DNA from: Pyropia haitanensis
Taxonomy: Eukaryota; Rhodophyta; Bangiophyceae; Bangiales; Bangiaceae
Length of the DNA: 33,931 nt
Direction of reading: 5' to 3'
NCBI GenBank assembly: GCA_008729055.1
Contig: SDUX01000075.1
Location: forward strand, 17,501-51,431
The position numbers and the translations under genes were made by a program. The notes under the pieces are model-generated. The model ran no database searches. It saw only the letters and a list, made by a program, of their open reading frames with translations, and was not told where the DNA came from. Below are positions 26,901 to 33,931 of the stretch, piece by piece. Numbering within the stretch: position 1 is the first letter of the stretch; the number at the start of each line of letters is the position of its first letter.

Positions 26901-27293
26901 GGCACCGTCAGGTTGGCCAACATCGGCAGGAAGAGTGGACGTCGTGGGCGAGGGGAGAGAGGAGGCCGCCATGGAAAGGGACGACTGTAAGCAATCGATC
27001 CCGCCAGGTGCGTTGCAGCCCCAAATAAAGTTGCCCCTTGATTTGACAGTGTTGCAACGGCCCGAATCCGGTCGGACCGCATCGGAAGAAGGCGGGACTT
27101 GGTCGAAATGGAAGCCGGGGAGCAAGATGGGCGTGACGACGGCCACGTGGCAAAAGTAGCCCCCTTTTCGAACAGTCTTGGCTTCGACCATGGCACGTCG
27201 CCTCTCCGACATAACCCCAGTGGCCCCATAGTACCCTTGACTCAGCGGTGCAGCCGGGCGGTCCGGCAGGAAGGTCGCCATGTCGCGGCCGCC

Positions 27294-28425
27294 TCAGGCC
27301 CACGAAAAGCCCGGGTCTATCGTGAGGGCCTCCACCAAACTCATGGGGTCGCTCGGGTCTGCGGCCACGTCCAACTCTTCGCCCGGATGGCAGAGCTCAT
27401 AGAGGGGGCCCCAAAGGGCCCTTATCTCGCCGGCCGTAGGAGGAACCGCGACGCCCATCCGCCGGCAGTATTCGGCCACCTTGCGCTCGTCGAGCCTGTC
27501 GTGGGGCTCCCAGGTATCCTCGTCGGCCGCGTAACCCCACCAGCGCACGAGTAGCCAAAGCTTGCCCTCCTCGTCGTGCGTGTAGTCCACGAAGCGCTCC
27601 CAAACAAATTGTTGGCCCGTCTCGGTGTGGTCCCATGGCACGGCTAGGCCTTGTGGTCCGCGGAGAATGGTCGAGGAGTCCACTTGGTCCTTCGGGGTGG
27701 GGGCGCGCGCCACGTTGTCCCCACTGACCCGCTCAGGATGGCCATCCATCATAACCGTAAACGTGTGGGCGTCTCGGCCGACAATCTGGAAAGGCCCCAA
27801 GACAGTCTCGTCCAACTTCTTGGGGTGTTGGATGTTGGCGTCGACGTAGGCCCAGTCACCCACACGTAGGGTCTTGTTGACGGGCCTCACCCTCTTGTCG
27901 TAGGCCCGCTTGTACCTCCGCTGCGTTGCAGCCAAGGCCTTCCGCACCTGGTGGGTCAGGTTCCTCAGGCGGGCCCGATAATACTCCCGAGCGGCCCGCG
28001 GTGACTGGGGGACCTCCTTGGGGTACGGGCTGGCCGGCAAACGCTCGAGGGAGAGGTTGCGGACCCTCTCGGGGGCCGCGAATTCCAAGGGGGCGACGCC
28101 GGTGCTCTGCTGCGGCCGGGAGTTGTAGGCCAAAGAGAGAACAGAGACCAACTCGTCCCACGACTCCTGGTGCTCCGACACGTAGGCCTTCAGCTGCGCC
28201 ACGATGGTCCGATTGTAGCGTTCCACTTGGCCTTGCGTCTGCGGATGGTAGGCCGTGGAGGTCAGGTGACGGATGCCCAACATACCGCAGAAGCCCCGGA
28301 AGAAGGTGGAGGCCAACTGGGGGCCATTATCCGTCAACAGCGTGTCGGGGGGCCCATAGGAGGCCACCCACGTGTCGCAAAACGCCGAGGCCACTGTCTC
28401 CGCGTTTTCCCGGGGATGGGGGCCA
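27294..28425 (-). CDS. Ty3/gypsy integrase core and chromodomain
   Basis: Continues the integrase in a different frame: TLLTDNGPQLAS (second Asp) and YHPQTQGQVERYNRT (Glu), completing D-D-E. A GPY/F-type C-terminal module follows (VGDWAYVDANIQHPKKLDE, then VLGPFQIVGRDAHTFTV). The C-terminal chromodomain reads FVDYTHDEEGKLWLLVRWWG and then DTWEPHDRL, with aromatic residues where methyl-lysine readers have their cage. In chromoviruses this domain directs integration towards histone-marked chromatin. The stop is at 27294. Confidence 0.92.
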
Positions 28426-30400
28426 CCCGCGTAAGCTTGGAGAAGCGGTCCACGATGACCAACAGGAAACGGTTGCCGCTGGCCGTTGTGGGCAGTGGGC
28501 CCAACAAATCCAGGCACACGTCCGCAAGGGCCTCCGACGCGGGGAAGAGGCGTAGCGGGGCTGTCCGTCGACGGCCCCTAACCTTGCTCTTCGCGCACAC
28601 ATCGCAGTTGGCCACGTAGTCGTACACGTCGGCCGCCATGGCCTCCCAGTAGTAGGTCCGCCGCATGGAGGCGTACATCTTGTTGACCCCGGGGTGGCCG
28701 GCGTGGGCCGGCATGTGCTCCAGAGTGAGAACTTCTTGGCGTAGGCCCTCCGGCACATAAACTTGGACCGACTTGTCCAAAGGGCTCAGCCGGACGAGTA
28801 GGCCATCGGGGGTCTCCCCGAACCTTGAGTGGGCGTTCTTGTCCATCTCTGCCCTCACAGACTGGCAGCGGATGTCCGTCGATTGGGCCTTCACAAGCCT
28901 CTCGAGCGTCAGCGGGGGGTAGCCCTTGATAGTCTTGGGGTCGGGGGCCACCCACCCGCGAGCAAAGTTGGCCAGTGTGAGGCACGGGATCTCCTCCGGG
29001 ATGGGGCTCAAGTCGGCCCCCGAGGTAGTCAGCCTCGACATCGTGTCCGCCGCATGGTGGGCCGCCCCGCTCCGGGTCTCCACCAGGTAGTCAAACTCGG
29101 CCAACCGTAACCTCCATTGGGCTAACCGGCCGTGAGCCCCGTCCATGTGGAGCATCCACTTGAGAGCCGTGTGGTCTGTCCGCACAATAAACCGAGTTCC
29201 CAACAGGTAGGGCCGAAGGAGGAAGAGGGCCCACACGACGGCGAGGCACTCCCGCTCCGTCGTGCTGTAGTTCCTCTCGGCCGACGACAGGGGCCTGCTC
29301 CAGTACCCGACGGGCTTGTGGCCGCCTCCGGGCTGCTCTTGAAGCAGGACGCAGCCCACTTGAGCCGCACTGGCGTCGGTGTCCACGGTGTATTGGCCCG
29401 TCCGTCGCGGCAAGGCCAAAATGGGCGTGTGAGTCAGCCGCCACTTAAGATCTTCGAAGGCCTTGACTTGCTCCTCATTGAACTTGGGCAGCGGGTCGGC
29501 CACCTTAGAACTTGTGAGGGCCGTCAACGGCCTGGCGACGCCGGCGTAGTCCTTCACAAACCTCCGATAGACATTACACATGCCAAGGAAACTTCGCAGG
29601 CTCTTCTTGGTCGTAGGGGGCTCGGCTTTCCGTAGCCCCACAAGGTTCTTCTCGTTCACCCTGACGTGGCCCTTGCCGACGATGTGGCCCAGATACTCGA
29701 CCTCCTCCTGGAAGAGGAAGCACTTGCTGGCCTTGAGGGATATGCCGGCCTTCGCAATCAACGAGAAGACCTCCTCCAGGTGGCCCACGTGCTCTTGGGC
29801 CGATCTTGAGAAGACGATCACGTCGTCCAGGTAGACCAGCACGGACTTCCACTTGAGGCCCGCGAGGAGCATGTCGATGGCCCGCTGGAAGGTCGCGGGT
29901 GCATTGGTGAGGCCGAAGGGAAGGCGAACATATCTATAGGTCCCCTCGTGGCACGTAAACGTAGTCTTGTCCTGGTCCTCGACGGCCACCGGGATCTGCC
30001 AATAGCCCATGTTACAGTCCAACACGGAGAACACGGTGGCCTCGCCCAAGAAGTCAATACAATCGTCCATCCTGGGCAGAGGGTACGTGTCTTTGACCGT
30101 CATGTCGTTGAGCCTTCTGTAGTCCACGCAGAACCTCGGAGATCCGTCGGGCTTGGGGACGATGACCACCGGGAAGGACCACTCGGCCTGCGAGGGCTCG
30201 ATGACGCCCAGCTTGAGTTGCTTGGCCACTTCGTCCGCGATGAGCCCTCGGTGGTAGAGGCCCGTCCGGTAAGGTTGTGAACGCACGGGTCGAGACCCCG
30301 GGGCCAACGTGATCCGGTGCGGCGTGATGTCCATGCGGCCCAGAGTCCCGTCCCATAATCCTTGGTAGCGGCCGACCAAATCTCGGACGGCCTCATGCAA
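28420..30400 (-). CDS. Ty3/gypsy RT, RNase H and integrase N-terminal part
   Basis: A long open frame. RT begins with the N-terminal block (HRITLAPGSRPVRSQPYR) and has FPVVIVPKPDGSPRFCVDYR, VFSVLDCNMGYWQI, LPFGLTNAPATFQR and the catalytic box VLVYLDDVIVFS (YLDD). RNase H follows (YTVDTDASAAQVG, ERNYSTTERECLAVVWAL, FIVRTDHTALKWML), then the integrase zinc domain (HAGHPGVNKMY ... CDVCAKS) and the first catalytic Asp in DVCLDLLGPLP. Near 28410-28420 the integrase passes into another frame at a homopolymer-rich spot, so the rest is in the next entry. Confidence 0.93.
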
Positions 30401-30696
30401 CTCGGGGGGATCAACTCGTAGGCCACCCGTGGCAACTTGGGGCCGTCTTGACGTTGGGCCGCGGATTCGTCCGGCGGGGGAGGAGCGTCGGGGGCCTGTT
30501 CTGGGTTGAGAATGGGCCCATGCGATCCACCACCGTCAGCCTCCGGCCCTTGCGTCACCTCTGCTACCGTGTCGGCCCCTTCACCGAGGGGTGAGCACGT
30601 CCCATCGTCGGCCTCAAAAACGGGCCCGTGGTAGGGCTCAACAAGGCCCCACGACAACGCCCTTGGGGAGGTTGACAGGCCTCGCGGTGATGTTGG

Positions 30697-31275
30697 TCAA
30701 GTAGAACCGGAAGTCTCGTCGGGCCTTGACGTCGGCCAACGCGTTGTGTAATAAAATCCCCTTCTCGCCATCTTGGCTGGCCGTTCTCGTAGTAGGCACC
30801 GCCCCGTCGTCCCGCAATGGCCAAAGACAGCCTGGACAGAGTAGGGCTCCACGGTGACCGACCGGGAAAGGCTTAGGGCGGCCGGGTCAAGTCGTAAGGA
30901 AGGGGCCCTCTGCTGCGGGGCCGCTTGTTCCTTGCCCGTCCACGCCCTGACGGCGGAAGTGAGGGACCCGTCATACCACAGGACGGCCTCCGTCCCCGGG
31001 TAGATGGCCTTCACGTACTCCTTTTGGAAATCCATCCCGAGGATAACAGGGACGGAGAGGGCCTTGACAACCAAGAAAGAGAACACCATGGCCTTTCCCT
31101 CCACGAGGACGGTCGTCTCGAGCACCGCGCAGGCCCGTAGTAGTTGTCCCGAGGCGTCGCACACTCGGGTTGACTTCGGGGGCCGGTAAGCGTAGCGCCG
31201 CCAGCCCTCAGGAAGGAAGTCCTCACGGATAACGCTTGGGCCCGCGCCGGTGTCCAAGACTGCCCGGGTTGGTTG
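30697..31275 (-). CDS. Ty3/gypsy aspartic protease domain
   Basis: The frame contains the catalytic motif LDTGAGPSVI near 31257-31228, followed by a retropepsin-like region with LVVKALSVPVILGMDF (the ILGMDF second-half motif). The sequence just upstream (about 31330-31290) reads sensibly only in another frame, so a one-base shift lies near 31280. In the element it would cleave Gag and Pol. It lies in a different frame from both Gag and RT. Confidence 0.8.
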   Translation of the reverse strand, partial: QPTRAVLDTGAGPSVIREDFLPEGWRRYAYRPPKSTRVCDASGQLLRACAVLETTVLVEGKAMVFSFLVVKALSVPVILGMDFQKEYVKAIYPGTEAVLWYDGSLTSAVRAWTGKEQAAPQQRAPSLRLDPAALSLSRSVTVEPYSVQAVFGHCGTTGRCLLRERPAKMARRGFYYTTRWPTSRPDETSGST

Positions 31276-31507
31276 GGCCTTGTGCCCGATGAGTCAACTG
31301 GATGGCCGTCTCAATCTCAAAGTTTCTCTTACGAAGAACAAGGAGGGTCCCCCTTAAACGCATAGGGGGCCCCACGATGGTACTCCTCCGGCCCATAAGC
31401 AGGGGCCGACGGCGGAGTACAGGAGGGCAACGGGAAGTCGTAGATGCAAACGTAGTAGGCGTGCAGGTTCTATCCCAGGGCGGGGAGTAGGCGAAAACCC
31501 ACTCCCG

Positions 31508-33188
31508 CTAGGCTTCCCCCGACGACGGGGGAGGGCCGGCCGGCTTGGCCCGCGTCACGTGGGCCTCCCGACGGGCGTTCTCCTCCTCGTCGGACTGATC
31601 AATCCCGTCCACTAGGGCCTGCACCACGGCGATGCGGGTCCGTCGATTGACGTCCCGCTGCGCGCGGTAGCTGGCCTCGTCGGCCACCTTCTTGTGGCCC
31701 CGCGTAGAGTTGAGGAAGGCGTCGCGGGCCTTCACCACTTGGTCGCGCTGGACGGCCGACAACTTGGGGCACTGGTGGGCCATGTGACCGGCCTCCCAGC
31801 ACACGTAGCAACGTAGAGGCCCACGGGCCTCCGGGCGTCCGAGCCGCCAGGTGACGACGAGTGGCGGGCTCATACGCCCACTCGGACGAAGTCGCCCGTC
31901 CATCCCGTCGGCCCGACGTGCCTTGATCAATCTCTTGACGGCCTTCCATCGCATCCATGGCCATCATTGGAAGTCGTGCGGGGGGTCGCCGGGCGGGGCC
32001 AAACGAAGACCGTCGCCTCCATCCGACTCCTTGGATCCCCCCTTGGCCAACTCGATCACATCCTTGGCCGCCCTTGAACTTGCCGGCCGTATAGGTGACA
32101 AGCCTCTGTAGGTGCACGAGGGCTCGTTGTAGACAAACGCGTCCGTTCGAAGGAACTCCGGTAGGCCTTGAATAAGCTGCTGCTTCATGGTGCCCTCCGA
32201 GTGAATATTCCCGCAGGACTCCGAGAGGCCACGCAGCCGAAGGGAAAAGGCCTCGACGGACTCGTCGCCTCCTTTGGTCGCCCGACTAAACTTGTCCTGC
32301 GCCAGGGCCAACGTGTGGGGCTCCGCGTAGGTCTCCAAGAACCATTGATGGCCTCGGGGTAGGAAGTGATGGCCGCCCCGCTTGTGGCACCCGTAGAGTC
32401 CGGGAGTGCCCGCGTGTATCGGGCCTCCGCGTCCCCGAAAGGAAGTGGGGAACCACGTAGAGGGCCATCCCCTCCGAAACACCGTTGTCGTCGCAGCCTT
32501 GGTAAACTTGCGAAGCCATGAGAAGACCTTCAAGGCTCCTTGCCCGAAAAGGGAGGAAAGCCCCCAAAAGAGTGTTTCATGTCTTGGCCATCCGCCCCAC
32601 CTTGCCGGCTTCCTTGGCCCCATAGGCCTCGATCCGGTTCCGGAGGCGGTAGGTGTTGTAGTCCAGCACCCGCGAAAAAGCGATCGTCGGCCGCCGCGAT
32701 AACTTGAGGGCCTGCGAGGTCGGCGATTCACCTTGATCATGACGGCCCACGTCATCCTCGTTGGCCGACGAGGACGACGACTCCCCAGAAGAGCCCGACG
32801 AGGAGTGTCGGCGACGCCGCGAGCGGCGTCGGGCCTTGGGGCCACCCTCCTCTTGCTTGTGCGGGACCCACCGGCTTCCGCCGGTTGGCCCACTTGATCC
32901 TCAGCAACCGACGGCGTGATGGCGGCTTGGCTGGCCGTCACCGCGCGGGACACCTCGGCCAAGATGTCCGTCCGAAAGTCATCGAGGACCGACCGTAGTT
33001 CAATTGGCCCAAAGATGGAGAGCCACGGCGAGGCCCCCCGTAGGGCGGAGTAAGGGAGCGGCGGAGGGGAATCCCCGTTGGCCCACCACGACCACGACCG
33101 GCCGAGGGCCTCCGCCACCCGCAGGAGTAACTCGGGACACGTCCGACGGCGCACCGCGGCCCCTGCCACCGGGAGGGAGATCCGCCAT
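31508..33188 (-). CDS. Ty3/gypsy Gag, frame-shifted
   Basis: The likely start is ATG 33188 (MADLPPGGRGRG). The reading passes to a second frame near 33130 (SALRGASPWLSIFGPIELRS). The capsid-like retrotransposon Gag domain is clear at about 32330-32130 (FSRATKGGDESVEAFSLRLR, then SEGTMKQQLIQGLPEFLRTD). A zinc knuckle CYVCWEAGHMAHQC lies near 31815-31775, and a Glu/Asp-rich tail ends at 31508. Between 32130 and 31950 the true frame is unclear because more than one frame looks plausible. Gag would form the particle. As written it cannot be made as one protein. Confidence 0.75.
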
Positions 33189-33317
33189 GTTGGCCGTCGA
33201 CACTCGACTGGTAGGCCACTTGTAGCTCAAGAGAAGAACAGGAACCGAAGAACAAAGATGGCCCGCTACAAAAGAAAAAGGAGAAGGGCGTCCTGGTTCA
33301 GGAGATGATGTTGCCCC

Positions 33318-33335
33318 TCCCCTGCTGCTCCACCA
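33318..33335 (-). promoter_or_regulatory. Ty3/gypsy primer-binding site
   Basis: On the minus strand TGGTGGAGCAGCAGGGG starts four bases after the LTR end. It would pair with a tRNA ending CUGCUCCACCA. The primer tRNA is not identified. Confidence 0.5.
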
Positions 33336-33339
33336 TTTA

Positions 33340-33931
33340 TGTAGCGTTATTGGCCGTTCTGCGGCCCTTGTCCGCCCCGCGTCGCCACCGCAGAGAACAG
33401 AGGGCTACCAGAAGGAACGGGCCAGGGAGTCCCACACACACTTGCCCACCTCAACAGCCAGAGGTAAGGAAAAGGCTAAGCCAAGGGGAAGGAGAACCCA
33501 AAGCAACGTTGTTTTACAAGAAGGATCTCGCGTGGCCCGCGGGCCAAGCCCTTAAGAGCTCTCCACACCACCCCCCGAGGGGCCGCCAGGGCGCCCCCTC
33601 TCAGGGGCGCCTCCAGCGGGCCAAGTGCCAGCGTGCACCTGCCCCGCCGGGGCACCCCGCTCCACGCTAAAATCCCTCCACTCAGATGCAAGCGAAAAAC
33701 CCTCACACAGATGCAATCCGCCCAAAAACCCAATGGGAAAAAAGGCGAAAAGCACGAAATCACGCAGTGAAAATCGATGAGAACAAATGCAAGAGAAACC
33801 GTAAGTAGCAGGCCACCAAGTCCAACCAGGGGAAGGGCCGCCACAACCGCCACCCGGATCGAGTCCGCCACCATGCCACACCGGCGGGCCGCCAGGTAAC
33901 GCGGGAGACCGGCCGCAACGTAGGCCTCGTC
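33340..33931 (-). repeat. Ty3/gypsy 5' LTR, truncated by the window end
   Basis: Starts TGTAGCGTTATTGG and aligns with 25328-25924 throughout, including the palindrome TGGCCCGCGGGCCA (33533-33546). It continues past the end of the window. Confidence 0.88.

Larger units (their letters stand above)
25328..33931 (-). mobile_element. Ty3/gypsy chromovirus nested in copia-2 (incomplete at window end)
   Basis: A direct repeat starting TGTAGCGTTATTGG occurs at 25328 and 33340. Between them, on the minus strand, lie gag, aspartic protease, RT, RNase H, integrase and a chromodomain, the Ty3/gypsy order with the chromovirus hallmark. Coding frames change several times, so as written it is not autonomous. 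The two LTR copies differ mainly by small indels, several of them in homopolymers. The right LTR runs off the window, so the outer boundary and target duplication cannot be seen. Confidence 0.93.

Noticed and set aside
1..33931. CRISPR array, bacterial operon or phage system
   Set aside because: No short regularly spaced repeats with unique spacers and no Shine-Dalgarno-led operons. The content is eukaryotic (LTR elements, chromodomain, pol III tRNA).

Overview
The window is eukaryotic nuclear DNA, mostly very GC-rich, and is dominated by retrotransposons. Evidence for its source is a pol III tRNA-Asp gene, three LTR retrotransposons, an interrupted eukaryotic trypsin-fold gene and TATA-type promoters. 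The tRNA gene carries short insertions in both its D-loop and its T-loop. Ectopic and multiple tRNA introns of this kind are known from red algal nuclear genomes (Cyanidioschyzon). Together with the high GC, this makes a rhodophyte (for example a Porphyra/Pyropia-like bangiophyte) my best guess, with moderate confidence. Everything here was read by eye, without database searches.

Layout. 1-3080: AT-richer, homopolymer-rich non-coding DNA with two tandem-repeat families (about 180 bp and about 152 bp). 3080-5981: a long GC-extreme minus-strand ORF (785 aa) with a core resembling non-LTR retrotransposon ORF1/Gag-like proteins and an Ala/Gly/Pro-rich tail of 63-residue repeats. 6419-6511: the disrupted tRNA-Asp(GUC) gene, minus strand, with an upstream TATA-like box and a T5 terminator. 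7233-14282: a minus-strand trypsin-like (S1 family) gene without catalytic His or Ser. It is split by a 6.1-kb Ty1/copia element (copia-1, 7432-13546) that has indistinguishable LTRs and a perfect 5-bp target duplication (CGCAC). 14.3-19.3 kb: the protease promoter region, then largely non-coding DNA with low-complexity tracts and an 82-bp tandem repeat.

19376-25327 and beyond: a second, unrelated Ty1/copia element (copia-2, plus strand) with separate gag and pol frames overlapping in a -1 arrangement. Its 3' LTR is interrupted at 25327/25328 by a Ty3/gypsy chromovirus (minus strand, 25328 to beyond the window end) that has a chromodomain-bearing integrase. Between that element's pol and its 3' LTR lies a stretch that reads as a possible spliced antisense gene on the plus strand.

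How they work together. Only the tRNA gene, the protease-like gene and perhaps the 785-aa ORF could be host genes. The rest is layered transposition: copia-1 recently inactivated the protease-homologue gene (at least on this haplotype), and the chromovirus landed in copia-2 after copia-2 had inserted. The chromovirus frames are broken by several shifts. Its two LTR copies differ mainly by small indels, several of them in homopolymers, so some breaks may be sequencing errors rather than decay.
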